A DNA stretch of 64,000 nt, from the NCBI GenBank assembly GCA_045629585.1, contig JAZQRM010000080.1, positions 1 through 64,000 of the forward strand, given 5' to 3'. Each line of letters starts with the position of its first letter. Position 1 is the first letter of the stretch. The position numbers and the translations under genes are program-made. The DNA is from Taishania sp045629585. Its GTDB lineage: Bacteria; Bacteroidota; Bacteroidia; Flavobacteriales_D; Crocinitomicaceae. The notes below the pieces were generated by a model, which saw only the letters and a program-made list of their open reading frames with translations, was not told the origin of the DNA and ran no database searches. Shown piece after piece: positions 43,060 through 52,098 of this stretch.

Positions 43060-43711
43060 TTGGAAAAAGCAATCGCTGATTGTTGGTGCTTTAATAGTAG
43101 CTATTTTAATATTTGATCAGTGGTTAAAGTTTTACGTTAAAACGAATTTTCAGATAGGTGAAGTTCGTCCTTTATTTAATAACTTCTTAGTTTTAGAATA
43201 TGTCGAGAACCAAGGTATGGCGTTTGGAACTACTTTTGGTGGAAAAATGTGGCATAAGTTAGCATTAAGTATTTTTAGGTTAATTGCTGTAACGGCGATG
43301 ATCATTTACTTTATACGCTCTGCAAAGAAAGGTGTCAAATTTGGTTTTTTATTGGCTCTAGGGGCAATAATTGCAGGTGCTTTCGGTAATCTTTTGGATT
43401 CTATGTACATGGATTATGCTTTTACATACGATCAGTGTCATCCTTTTAACATTTCTAAAGGGTCTGGTATATGGGTGGACTGTGAGTTTTGGGGGCCAAT
43501 GGAAACGAAGCCGAAGGGTTTTCTTTTAGGGAATGTAGTAGACATGTTTAAATTTGATGTGTATTGGCCTAAGAGCTTTGGTAGTTTAGCAGGTAGTCCT
43601 GTTTTTCCTGCAATTTGGAATGTAGCAGATTTCTTTATTTCAGCAGGGTTAATTGCGATGATTATCTGGAATAAGAAGTTCTTTCCTAAAACTTCAGCTG
43701 ATAAAAAGTAA
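43049..43711 (+). CDS. lspA: Lipoprotein signal peptidase II
   Basis: 220 residues with four main membrane helices. The aspartic protease motifs are visible: GNLLDSMYMDYAF near residue 112, GNVVDMFKFDVYWP with the first catalytic Asp, and FPAIWNVADFFISAG with the second. The insertion between helices 3 and 4, rich in aromatic and Gly residues, is longer than in the E. coli enzyme (164 residues), as in other Bacteroidota. It cleaves signal peptides of lipidated prolipoproteins, several of which are encoded in this window. Its stop overlaps a convergent gene by 18 bases. Confidence 0.95.
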   Translation: MKNNWKKQSLIVGALIVAILIFDQWLKFYVKTNFQIGEVRPLFNNFLVLEYVENQGMAFGTTFGGKMWHKLALSIFRLIAVTAMIIYFIRSAKKGVKFGFLLALGAIIAGAFGNLLDSMYMDYAFTYDQCHPFNISKGSGIWVDCEFWGPMETKPKGFLLGNVVDMFKFDVYWPKSFGSLAGSPVFPAIWNVADFFISAGLIAMIIWNKKFFPKTSADKK

Positions 43712-44428
43712 AATTAGCCCTAGATAAACGTCTATAATAATATTTTGTAAGGGATGATACGCTTTCTTTAGTCGTATTATATGAATCACATATAGTATAA
43801 AAAGTAAGAGTATCATCTCTTTGTTTTTATAAGCAAAAAGATTCAAAGCAAGAAGTACTACTAGCGTTAGTATGATCAAAAGTTTCACTATTCTTATTTT
43901 ACAAAGACTCCAGTTTGATTCTTGTATGTCATACGCCCAACAACTTAATAGAAGAATAGAAAGCAGTTTGGGTAGAGTTGGATGAGTATAATAATGTTCT
44001 TGTAACCAGTTTATGGGCAATAAAAACGACCCGAGGAATAGAAACCACACAAGTACAATTGTTAAGGATTTAGTCCACCAATAATCACGAAGTCTAAATT
44101 TCTTTGTAGGTAAAATGTAGGCTAATGTAAGGAGAACAGCTATTAATCCGGCTAACCATTGATTACAACTTTTAGGGTAATAAATTAGTAAGGGTAGTAA
44201 AAAAGGTAAGGTTAATACTATTTGTATCCACTCTGTTTTTGAAAGGCGCTTATTTTCATCTATTTTTCGAATTAAGGTATATCCTATAAATGTGAATCCG
44301 TATGGGATAAGATATTGTATTGGGTCAACCTTTATTTGATAGATTGTTGCTAGGCAATGATAGAAAAATACAGCTGTTAAAGCGGTTATAAAATTGGCAA
44401 ATCCTCGTTGAAAGAGAATATTTCCCAT
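43694..44428 (-). CDS. Integral membrane protein, last gene of the tatA-gatA operon
   Basis: 244 residues from the ATG at 44428, which overlaps the TAA of the upstream heptosyltransferase-like gene as TAATG; the open frame continues 16 codons upstream, but this coupled start is more likely. About eight hydrophobic helices with short loops. The layout is UbiA-prenyltransferase-like, but I see no intact Asp-rich motif, so function stays open. Position after two glycosyltransferase genes hints at envelope glycan or lipid work. It overlaps lspA, read the other way, by 18 bases. Confidence 0.65.
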   Translation of the reverse strand: MGNILFQRGFANFITALTAVFFYHCLATIYQIKVDPIQYLIPYGFTFIGYTLIRKIDENKRLSKTEWIQIVLTLPFLLPLLIYYPKSCNQWLAGLIAVLLTLAYILPTKKFRLRDYWWTKSLTIVLVWFLFLGSFLLPINWLQEHYYTHPTLPKLLSILLLSCWAYDIQESNWSLCKIRIVKLLIILTLVVLLALNLFAYKNKEMILLLFILYVIHIIRLKKAYHPLQNIIIDVYLGLILLFIS

Positions 44429-45432
44429 TAAATTAAATGCTTGTAAACGGTATCGATTGAGATATTTTCTATGCACTTACAAATGTCTCCTTTTTGGCAG
44501 CTTTTACATTCCGCATCGTAAACTAAAGCAATTGCTTTATGACCAATAGGTTGCCATCTTCCTGGATGTATCGGTTTTCTTGAAGAGAATAAACCAACTG
44601 TTTTTATCCCACAAAATGCGGCGATGTGTAGTGGTCCTGTCGAACAAGCGACTAATCCAGCTGCATTGCTTATTAAATAGATTAATTGTTGTAAAGTCAA
44701 TAATCCTGTTGAGTCGAATATAAAATGATTTTTTGGAAGATATTTTCTAAATAATTCGCCTTCTTTTTCGGTACCTGTGAAAATAACTTTTTTGCCGTTT
44801 TTTATTAATTGGTTTGCTAAACTTATATACTTTTCAATTGGCCATTCTAAAGCGCTTCCTTGCGATTTTGGGTGTAAAATGTAATATGGTGTATCCGTGT
44901 TTATAAAAGTCTGTACAGAAGCAGGTAAGTCTACTTTTTTCGGTTGAAAGTAATGAGTTGTTGATTGTATCGTTTCCAATGTTGGGAAAATACCGATTCC
45001 AAGCTTCTCTGCTAATTTATAGTTTAACTGACTTTCATGTAACTCCGATTTTTTACGTGTGAAGTTAGGTCTGATCGTGCAGGTTAGCCAATGATGAAAT
45101 CGGTGTGAAGTTCCAATTCGGTTTGGGATGGCTGCTAATTTTGCAATTTGACCGATTCGTTTATTTGGAAAAACATGAATTACGGTGTCAATGTTTAAGG
45201 TTTTCCATTCTTTAGCGATTTCCGAATCTGTTTTTTTTCCTAATTCGCTCCAATCCAAAAAAGTATCAATAGCTGTAAAACTTTGAATGACATCTTTTGT
45301 GTAAGATTTACCTAGAAATAGGATTTCACTATTCGGAAAGCGTTCTTTTAATGCAGCACATAAAGGTAAAGTCAGAATAACATCTCCGATGCTATCAGTA
45401 CGAGAGATCAATATATGCTTGGGCGTAATCAT
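44428..45432 (-). CDS. GT9-family heptosyltransferase-like glycosyltransferase
   Basis: 334 residues. The start ILISRTDSIGDVILTLPLCAALK and the C-terminal half with YYILHPKSQGSALEWPIEKY, FTGTEKEGEL and the donor-site GLVACSTGPLHIAAF mark GT9 (WaaC/WaaF/WaaQ). The C-terminus has four Cys within CKSCQKGDICKC. In bacteria GT9 enzymes add heptose or other sugars to lipopolysaccharide core. The donor sugar is not predictable. Its ATG overlaps the TGA of the GT2 gene by four bases. Confidence 0.9.
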   Translation of the reverse strand: MITPKHILISRTDSIGDVILTLPLCAALKERFPNSEILFLGKSYTKDVIQSFTAIDTFLDWSELGKKTDSEIAKEWKTLNIDTVIHVFPNKRIGQIAKLAAIPNRIGTSHRFHHWLTCTIRPNFTRKKSELHESQLNYKLAEKLGIGIFPTLETIQSTTHYFQPKKVDLPASVQTFINTDTPYYILHPKSQGSALEWPIEKYISLANQLIKNGKKVIFTGTEKEGELFRKYLPKNHFIFDSTGLLTLQQLIYLISNAAGLVACSTGPLHIAAFCGIKTVGLFSSRKPIHPGRWQPIGHKAIALVYDAECKSCQKGDICKCIENISIDTVYKHLI

Positions 45433-46187
45433 TTGTTACGATTTAATTCTAATAATTTGGTGTATTTTCTATAGGTTGCAAATGCACTTCTTCTAGAGAT
45501 TATCCAACCGGTTTTTCCATCCAAGAAGCCTAATTTTATAAAAAAGCTTTTAATAAATTGAGCTATTGTTTTAGTGTATATCGTGAAATAGTTGGTGGAT
45601 TTACCTTTTTCAAAAAGCTCTTTGGCCGCAATATTTCCAAAGTATTCTATTTGTTTATAATGTTGTTCTGCCGTGTAGTAAGAATAATGTAAAAGATCTC
45701 CTTGTAAAAAGCCAATTGCACTATTATCCACTAATTCTAATCGATCATGCGGGTTTACACCTCTCCATTCGGCATTCGATTTTTTAACTAACCTTAGTTT
45801 TTTATCTGGATACCATCCACAGTGTTTAACCCAATGTCCACAATAATAGGTCAAACGATTAAATTCATAACCTAATAATTTGGGGTTGGATTTTATGTTA
45901 AGAATGGATTTGGTCAATTCATCCGTAAGTGCTTCATCAGCATCTAGTGATAACACCCAATCGTTTTCGGACAGCTTTAAAGCTACATTTTTTTGTTGGA
46001 TATGGCCTTCAAAAGGGTTTTCTACAAATCGTACATTGGGGTAGGACAGGGCAATTTCTTTTGTTTTATCCTTTGAGTAAGAATCAACAATTAGAATTTC
46101 ATCTGCGACCGGAAGTAGGGATTCAATACATCGAGCGATATTTTTCTCTTCATTGAAAGTAATTATCGCTGCTGTTAATCGCATCAT
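45429..46187 (-). CDS. GT2-family glycosyltransferase, WaaE/KdtX type
   Basis: 252 residues. Metal-binding and donor motifs: AIITFNEEKNIARCIESLLP at the N-terminus, ILIVDSYSKDKT, and LSLDADEAL (DxD). The middle NRLTYYCGHWVKHCGWYPDKK, here split at the Cys, and WRGVNPHDRLEL are typical of the WaaE subgroup, which adds beta-glucose to the LPS inner core. It lies between the lytic transglycosylase and a GT9 enzyme, so a role in LPS core assembly is likely. Confidence 0.9.
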   Translation of the reverse strand: MMRLTAAIITFNEEKNIARCIESLLPVADEILIVDSYSKDKTKEIALSYPNVRFVENPFEGHIQQKNVALKLSENDWVLSLDADEALTDELTKSILNIKSNPKLLGYEFNRLTYYCGHWVKHCGWYPDKKLRLVKKSNAEWRGVNPHDRLELVDNSAIGFLQGDLLHYSYYTAEQHYKQIEYFGNIAAKELFEKGKSTNYFTIYTKTIAQFIKSFFIKLGFLDGKTGWIISRRSAFATYRKYTKLLELNRNK

Positions 46188-46189
46188 AA

Positions 46190-47707
46190 TTATCTCACTC
46201 TTAATTTTTGACCTAGTTGCAATCGTTCTATGTTTACACCAGGGTTAATACTTTTTAATTGAGTAATTGTCTTTCCGTGTTTTTGTGCAATTTTCCCGAA
46301 TGTATCTCCCGTTTTTACAACGTAATATTTGGTTTGATTCGTTGCCGTTGCACTCGGTGTATTTTGAGTTGGTGTAGATGCTACAACATTTTCGGTTCCT
46401 TTTCCTTCGATCTTTAATCTTTGACCGACATATATACTTGTTTTTGTTAATCCGTTTAACTGCATTATATTTTGGATTGTTGTTCCATATTTTGCAGCAA
46501 TACTGTTTAATGTTTCTCCGCTATTTACTTTGTGATAAAAGGTCGAACCTGCTGTTGTTACAGTTGGAGTTGTATCTACTTTTACAATAACGGTATCACC
46601 TTCTTGATTTATTTCTACTATTTCCTTTGGTTCTTCAACAATTATTCGTGTTGGATTATAAATGGATTGTTCTAAAGCGTATAAAGAGTCTTCAAGAGTC
46701 ACCAGTTTTCCAATTGTTTGGATAGGTCCGTATAGACATTGCTTAGGTTCAGTTTGAGGAATGAAATCTGTTTTATAGACCGGGTTTACCGCTTTGATAT
46801 CATCACTGTGCCAATTAACTAATTTAGTAATTGTTGACATGTGTACAGCTTGATTTAGGCATATTGTATCCATCTCAGCAAAGTGAATCGCTGCTGGTGC
46901 AGGAACAATGTTATGTTCTGCGTGATAAGTCAACAAATAAGCTGCTGCAACAAAGTTTGGTACATATCCTTGCGTTTCTTTCGGTAGAAAAGGTCGTACT
47001 TCCCAGTAAGTAGTTTTGTTTCCTGAACGACGAATTGCTTTGTTTACATTTCCAGGTCCTGCATTATAGGCAGCTAAAGCAAGATTCCAATCATTATAAA
47101 TATTATGTAATTGTTTTAAATATCTACATGCTGCATCCGTTGCTTTCTCGGGATCCATTCTTTCATCTATGTATGAATTTTCTTTTAATCCAAACATTTT
47201 ACCTGTTCCGTACATAAATTGCCATAAACCTAATGCTCCAGCTCTTGATTTAACTTGAGGGCGTAAACCACTTTCAATAACAGAAAGATATTTTAATTCT
47301 AATGGCAAACCATACTCAGAGAGTTTGGCTTCATACATATCAAAATAGAGTTTACTTCTTCCAAGTACGATACGCGCAAATCCGCGACGATTTTTAGCAA
47401 AAAAACGGATTGTATTTAGGTTCGCTTCGTTACATTCGAAACTAAAAGGAGACGTTTTGTCTAAAGCTTTTAAACGTTCGCAATAAACGTCATCTGAAAA
47501 GACAATTTCTTCATCTGCTTTGTATCCAAAGGATGCTATTATCTTGTTGTAATCTTGCCCTGTTGTACGTGCGTATTCAGCTGCGTACATTGCGATGGAT
47601 TGCTCCACTGTATTTACAAACTGATCCGAATTATATTTGATCGGAGTAGCGTGTTGTGCAAACACATGACATCCTAAGAGTGTAAAAACGAGAACAATAT
47701 AGCGCAT
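46190..47707 (-). CDS. Membrane-bound lytic murein transglycosylase, MltD-like, with two LysM domains
   Basis: 505 residues. Signal peptide (1-17). The SLT domain (about 128-265) has catalytic Glu145 in LSVIESGLRP, then GALGLWQFM and LAAYNAGPGNVNKA. Two LysM peptidoglycan-binding domains lie near residues 392-435 (YHKVNSGETLNSIAAKYG) and 460-503 (YYVVKTGDTFGKIAQKHG). It cleaves the MurNAc-GlcNAc bond to form anhydro-muropeptides. It sits between gatA and the glycosyltransferases with two-base gaps on both sides, so it is part of one operon. Confidence 0.95.
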   Translation of the reverse strand: MRYIVLVFTLLGCHVFAQHATPIKYNSDQFVNTVEQSIAMYAAEYARTTGQDYNKIIASFGYKADEEIVFSDDVYCERLKALDKTSPFSFECNEANLNTIRFFAKNRRGFARIVLGRSKLYFDMYEAKLSEYGLPLELKYLSVIESGLRPQVKSRAGALGLWQFMYGTGKMFGLKENSYIDERMDPEKATDAACRYLKQLHNIYNDWNLALAAYNAGPGNVNKAIRRSGNKTTYWEVRPFLPKETQGYVPNFVAAAYLLTYHAEHNIVPAPAAIHFAEMDTICLNQAVHMSTITKLVNWHSDDIKAVNPVYKTDFIPQTEPKQCLYGPIQTIGKLVTLEDSLYALEQSIYNPTRIIVEEPKEIVEINQEGDTVIVKVDTTPTVTTAGSTFYHKVNSGETLNSIAAKYGTTIQNIMQLNGLTKTSIYVGQRLKIEGKGTENVVASTPTQNTPSATATNQTKYYVVKTGDTFGKIAQKHGKTITQLKSINPGVNIERLQLGQKLRVR

Positions 47708-47708
47708 A

Positions 47709-49118
47709 TTAAGCAGGCTTGATTATTGATTTTGAAATAGCAAACAATCCTTCTTCATCAAAAGGTCTTGCCATTAATTGAATTCCGTAGGGTAAACCAT
47801 TGGAGTGATTACCATAAGGTAAAGAAATAGCTGGATGTCCTGTTAAATTTGCATGTACTGTAAAGATGTCTTGTAGGTACATTGCTATCGGATCTTTGAT
47901 TCCTCCAATTTCAAATGCTGTTGTAGGTGTTGTAGGCATTAAAATGAAATCATTTTCTGCTAATATTTCATTTGTTTTGTTTTGCAACACACGACGAACC
48001 TTTTGGGCTTTTGTATAATATGCGTCATAGTATCCGTGAGATAGAACAAATGTTCCAGCCATTATACGACGTTTTACTTCTGTACCAAATCCTTCGGAAC
48101 GAGACTTCTTATAGGTTTGTTCTACACCTTGTGCGTCCTTACTTCTATAGCCAAAGTGTACACCATCAAAACGAGAAAGGTTCGAAGATGCTTCAGCTGT
48201 AGTTAACACATAATAGGCCGGAACCATGTACTCTAAGTATGGAAAAGAAACGTAAGTAATTTCATGTCCTTGATTTTCTAGATCTGAGATTAGATTTTTT
48301 AAACCGTCTAATATCTCTTGGTCGATCCCTTCTGTTTCAAAGCTCTCCTTGATGACAGCAAATTTCTTTTTTCCTTCCGAAACTGCGACTGAATAATTTG
48401 CTACAGGTTGAGACGATGAGGTTGAATCCATTTCGTCTTTACCAGCCATTATTTCCAGAACGATGGCAGCATCATCTAAGTCATTTGTAAAAGGTCCTAT
48501 TTGATCAAAAGACGAGGCATATGCAATTAAACCATAACGGCTAATTCTTCCGTATGTGGGTTTAAATCCATATGTCCCCGTGAGAGATGCAGGTTGACGG
48601 ATTGACCCGCCTGTGTCGCTACCTAATGATAATGTACACAAACCAGCGGATACAGCTACAGCCGACCCACCTGATGACCCACCAGGAACCTTAGTGTTAT
48701 CCAAATTATTAAGCACGTTGCCGTAAGCTGAGGTTTCGTTTGAACTCCCCATAGCAAACTCATCACAATTTAAACGTCCGATAATGATTGCGTCTTCATC
48801 GATAAGTCGTTGGACAGCTGTTCCAGTAAAAAGGGATTCAAAACCTTCTAAAATTTTAGAAGATGCTGTAACTTGGTGTCCCTTGTAACATAAATTATCT
48901 TTAATGCCTATTACCATTCCAGCTAGACGTCCTGCTGTTCCATTTTTGATTTTCTCATCTACTAGGCCTGCTTGGTGCAAAGCTGTTTTTTCAAAAACTT
49001 CTAAAAATGCATTAAGGTGTTTTTGTTCTTCTATTTTTTGAAGATAACCCTCAACGATGGATACAACAGACTTACCCTCAGTAAGGGCTGCCTTCACTTC
49101 TCTAAACGTTCGATACAT
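47709..49118 (-). CDS. gatA: Asp-tRNA(Asn)/Glu-tRNA(Gln) amidotransferase subunit A
   Basis: 469-residue amidase-signature protein, the glutaminase part of GatCAB. The Ser-cisSer-Lys triad is complete: K73 in GIKDNLCYKG, S148 in PGGSSGGSAV and S172 in DTGGSIRQP. The 75 and 24 spacing equals that of S. aureus GatA (K79, S154, S178). gatB and gatC are not nearby, as often in Bacteroidota. It starts 16 bases after the tatA stop and is followed two bases later by the lytic transglycosylase. Confidence 0.97.
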   Translation of the reverse strand: MYRTFREVKAALTEGKSVVSIVEGYLQKIEEQKHLNAFLEVFEKTALHQAGLVDEKIKNGTAGRLAGMVIGIKDNLCYKGHQVTASSKILEGFESLFTGTAVQRLIDEDAIIIGRLNCDEFAMGSSNETSAYGNVLNNLDNTKVPGGSSGGSAVAVSAGLCTLSLGSDTGGSIRQPASLTGTYGFKPTYGRISRYGLIAYASSFDQIGPFTNDLDDAAIVLEIMAGKDEMDSTSSSQPVANYSVAVSEGKKKFAVIKESFETEGIDQEILDGLKNLISDLENQGHEITYVSFPYLEYMVPAYYVLTTAEASSNLSRFDGVHFGYRSKDAQGVEQTYKKSRSEGFGTEVKRRIMAGTFVLSHGYYDAYYTKAQKVRRVLQNKTNEILAENDFILMPTTPTTAFEIGGIKDPIAMYLQDIFTVHANLTGHPAISLPYGNHSNGLPYGIQLMARPFDEEGLFAISKSIIKPA

Positions 49119-49133
49119 GAAAATGTGCGCTTA

Positions 49134-49307
49134 TTATTTGTTTTCTTCTTCTTCTTTTTTGTCTGCCGCTTTCGATGCGTCTTTGAATTCTTTAACCCCT
49201 TGACCTAGACCTTTCATTAGTTCTGGAATTTTTTTTCCTCCAAATAATAACAAAACCACTACTAAAATAATGATCATGTTTTGCATGCTTACTACTAATC
49301 CTAACAT
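49134..49307 (-). CDS. tatA: Sec-independent translocase subunit TatA
   Basis: A 57-residue protein: an N-terminal membrane helix (about 3-22, MLGLVVSMQNMIIILVVVLL), the hinge FGGKKIPELM, an amphipathic helix GLGQGVKEFKDASK and an acidic tail. This is the TatA/TatE pattern with the FGxxKIPEL signature. It forms the pore part of the twin-arginine translocase; tatC is not in the window. It is first in the six-gene leftward operon and has a well-matched promoter. Confidence 0.93.
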   Translation of the reverse strand: MLGLVVSMQNMIIILVVVLLLFGGKKIPELMKGLGQGVKEFKDASKAADKKEEEENK

Positions 49308-49331
49308 ATGCTTATGTTTTAAATAACCTTA

Positions 49332-49360
49332 CAAATTTATATAATATTGTTCAAATTCAA
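49332..49360 (-). promoter_or_regulatory. Promoter of the tatA-gatA operon
   Basis: On the minus strand TTG (49360-49358), an 18-base spacer and TAAATTTG (49339-49332) match the Bacteroidota consensus. The -7 element is 24 bases before the ATG. The -33 triplet lies inside an inverted repeat, TTCAAAT-TCA-ATTTGAA (49350-49366), which could be an operator. Confidence 0.6.
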
Positions 49361-49385
49361 TTTGAATGCAGTCTTATTATTGCTT

Positions 49386-50690
49386 TTATGCAAAAATTTG
49401 ATCTAAACATTTCTTAAAGACATTTGCCGCAGTTGTTAAATCATCTGTTGAGTGAACAGCTGATATAAAACCTACTTCATAACCACTTGGTCCGATGTAG
49501 ATTCCGTTATTCAATAATTCCTGATGGAAGTTTTTGAATTTACTCATATCTGGATCGATTTGGTCGGCACGGTTAATGGTTTTGCATCCTTCAAAGTTTA
49601 ACCAATAGATTGAACCAATTGTGACCATATTAAAATCATATCCTTTTTCTTTCGCGTGAGCGTTGATGTCAGCTACGAAAGCATTTGTTTTTTCTTCTAA
49701 AGCTTCATAAAAACCAGGTTTAGCGCACTCTGTTAACTGTGCAATTCCAGCCGCCATTGCTACTGGGTTTCCTGATAACGTTCCTGCTTGATAAACGTTC
49801 CCATCTGGAGAAATTTTCGCCATGATGTGGTTTTTTGCTCCATAAGCACCTACTGGTAGACCACCACCGATGATTTTCCCATAAGTAACGATATCTGGAG
49901 TGATTCCATAATATTCAGCTGCTCCACTGAATGCAACGCGGAATCCAGAAATTACTTCGTCAAAAATCAGTAAGCTGTTGTATTTTGTACATAATTCACG
50001 CAATTGCGACAAATATTCTTTTCCTTGTAATAAAAGACCATTATTTGCTGGAATAGGCTCGATAATCACACATGCGATATCTGCTCCGTGTTCAGCAAAA
50101 CATTGTTCCAATGCAGCAATGTCATTTAAAGGTAACACTAATGTTTCGTTTGCAAATGCTGCAGGTACACCAGCAGATGAAGTTTCTCCAAATGTGACTA
50201 ACCCTGAACCTGCTTTTACAAGCATAGAGTCGGTGTGACCATGGTAACAACCTTCAAATTTCACCACTTTATTTCGGTTGGTAAAACCTCTAGCCAAACG
50301 TAAAGCAGACATTACTGCTTCTGTACCTGAAGATACAAAACGAATTTTGTCAATATATGGATTTCTAGAAACGATTAAATCTGCTAATTCATTTTCTAAG
50401 CGAGTAGGCGCACCAAACGATGCTCCATTCCCTAAAACTTTAACAATGTTTGCGTAAACTGCTGGATGATTGTGTCCTAAGATTAGTGGTCCCCAGCTTC
50501 CACAAAAATCAATAAATTCATTATCATCCTCATCCCAAACACGAGAACCATTTCCTTTTTTTATAAATAAAGGTGAACCGAATACTGAATTAAACGCACG
50601 AACAGGTGAGTTTACTCCTCCTGGAAAATAGTTTTTAGCTTGCTCAAATAGTTCTTCAGAACGTTTTCTAGAAATAGATGGGTTTGACAT
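49386..50690 (-). CDS. hemL: Glutamate-1-semialdehyde 2,1-aminomutase
   Basis: PLP enzyme of the C5 tetrapyrrole pathway converting glutamate-1-semialdehyde to 5-aminolevulinate. The 434 residues include the N-terminal PGGVNSPVRAF, SSGTEAVMSALRLAR, FDEVISGFR and the PLP Lys272 in TYGKIIGGGLPVGAYG. Full length. Other hem genes are not nearby. A minus-strand TATCTTTG (50716-50709) lies just upstream of the ATG, without a convincing TTG at -33. Confidence 0.97.
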   Translation of the reverse strand: MSNPSISRKRSEELFEQAKNYFPGGVNSPVRAFNSVFGSPLFIKKGNGSRVWDEDDNEFIDFCGSWGPLILGHNHPAVYANIVKVLGNGASFGAPTRLENELADLIVSRNPYIDKIRFVSSGTEAVMSALRLARGFTNRNKVVKFEGCYHGHTDSMLVKAGSGLVTFGETSSAGVPAAFANETLVLPLNDIAALEQCFAEHGADIACVIIEPIPANNGLLLQGKEYLSQLRELCTKYNSLLIFDEVISGFRVAFSGAAEYYGITPDIVTYGKIIGGGLPVGAYGAKNHIMAKISPDGNVYQAGTLSGNPVAMAAGIAQLTECAKPGFYEALEEKTNAFVADINAHAKEKGYDFNMVTIGSIYWLNFEGCKTINRADQIDPDMSKFKNFHQELLNNGIYIGPSGYEVGFISAVHSTDDLTTAANVFKKCLDQIFA

Positions 50691-50811
50691 GATTCTTTAT
50701 ATTTTTTACAAAGATACAACTTTCGAACCAAGAGGGGTTAATTACTCTGTCATGATATCGTCATGCGCTGTTAGAATTTAGTTATTTTTATACCCACAGA
50801 TATTGTTAGCT

Positions 50812-52083
50812 ATGGAAAACACGCTTGAATTCGCACGTCAAATGGATGCGAAAGACCCCTTAAATACCTTTAGAGAAAAATTTTATTTTCCTTCTTTTAT
50901 GAAAGAGGGGATGCTTTATTTCACTGGGAATTCTTTAGGATTACAACCTAAATCAGCACGTGAGTATATTCTGAAAGAGTTGGATACTTGGGCACTCTAT
51001 GGCGTGGAAGGACATTTCATGGGCAAAAATCCTTGGTATGCTTACCACGAACTTTTGACAGATAAAACAGCGAAAATTGTTGGTGCATTGCCTGAAGAAG
51101 TGGTGGTGACACATTCTTTGACAACAAATTTACATTTGTTGATGGTTTCCTTTTATCAACCAAAAGGAAAAAGAACCAAAATTTTATGTGAAGCAAAGGC
51201 TTTTCCGAGTGATCAATATGCTTTGGAATCTCAAGTTCAATTTCACGGTTTAAATGTAGAAGAGGATTTAGTTCATGTTGCTCCACGTGAAGGCGAACAC
51301 TTGATTCGTGAAGAGGATGTTTTGGCAAAAATTGCTGAACTAGGGGATGAATTGGCTTTGGTGATGATGGGAGGTTTAAATTATTACACGGGTCAATTGT
51401 TTGAGATGAAAAAAATCACAGAAGCAGGTCATAAAGTGGGTGCTTTTGTTGGGTTTGATTTAGCACATGCTGCAGGAAATATTAATCTTCAATTACACGA
51501 ATGGGGAATGGATTTCGCTGCGTGGTGCGGATATAAGTACTTAAATTCATCTCCAGGTGGAGTTTCTGGGATGTTTGTTCATGAGCGTCATCGTTATAAT
51601 CCGAATTTGCCTCGTTTTGCAGGATGGTGGGGTTATAATAAAGAAACGCGTTTTGAAATGAAACCCGGTTTTGATCCAATTCCAGGAGCAGAAGGATGGC
51701 AATTAAGTAATGCGCCTGTTTTGGGAATGGCTGCTCATTTAGCATCTTTAGAAATATTCGAAGAAGCAGGAATGGAGCGTATTGGAGCAAAAAGAGATCA
51801 GCTAACGGCTTATTTGGAATTTGTGATTGAAACAATCTCTACTGAAAATAAGGAAAAAGTAACGTTTGAAATTATTACACCAAAAGATAAATCTAAACGT
51901 GGATCTCAGTTATCGATTTTAGCACACGGACAAGGGAAAGCTCTTTTTAACGCATTAACAGAGCAAGGTGTGATTGCAGATTGGAGAGAACCTAATGTTA
52001 TTCGGATTGCACCAGCACCATTGTACAATTCTTTTGAAGATTGTTATTTATTTGGTCAGGCGTTAGTTAAAGCAATTCAATAA
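50812..52083 (+). CDS. kynU: Kynureninase
   Basis: PLP enzyme cleaving kynurenine or 3-hydroxykynurenine to (hydroxy)anthranilate and alanine. Counting from the ATG at 50812 the protein has 423 residues; an in-frame TTG nine bases upstream is less likely. The N-terminal block FTGNSLGLQPKSA, the VVTHSLTTNLHLLM segment and the PLP Lys242 in WCGYKYLNSSPGG are diagnostic. kmo follows after 15 bases, so the pair handles consecutive steps of the kynurenine route, which in some Bacteroidota feeds quinolinate for NAD synthesis. Confidence 0.97.
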   Translation: MENTLEFARQMDAKDPLNTFREKFYFPSFMKEGMLYFTGNSLGLQPKSAREYILKELDTWALYGVEGHFMGKNPWYAYHELLTDKTAKIVGALPEEVVVTHSLTTNLHLLMVSFYQPKGKRTKILCEAKAFPSDQYALESQVQFHGLNVEEDLVHVAPREGEHLIREEDVLAKIAELGDELALVMMGGLNYYTGQLFEMKKITEAGHKVGAFVGFDLAHAAGNINLQLHEWGMDFAAWCGYKYLNSSPGGVSGMFVHERHRYNPNLPRFAGWWGYNKETRFEMKPGFDPIPGAEGWQLSNAPVLGMAAHLASLEIFEEAGMERIGAKRDQLTAYLEFVIETISTENKEKVTFEIITPKDKSKRGSQLSILAHGQGKALFNALTEQGVIADWREPNVIRIAPAPLYNSFEDCYLFGQALVKAIQ

Positions 52084-52098
52084 TTAGAACTACTTACT

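Noticed and set aside
45724..45732. DnaA-box-like TTATCCACT in the GT2 gene
   Set aside because: Single mismatch, isolated, within coding sequence and without AT-rich surroundings.
51281..51296. CACGTG-containing sequence in kynU resembling parS
   Set aside because: At least four mismatches in the 14-bp core, so no more similar than chance around the common CACGTG hexamer.
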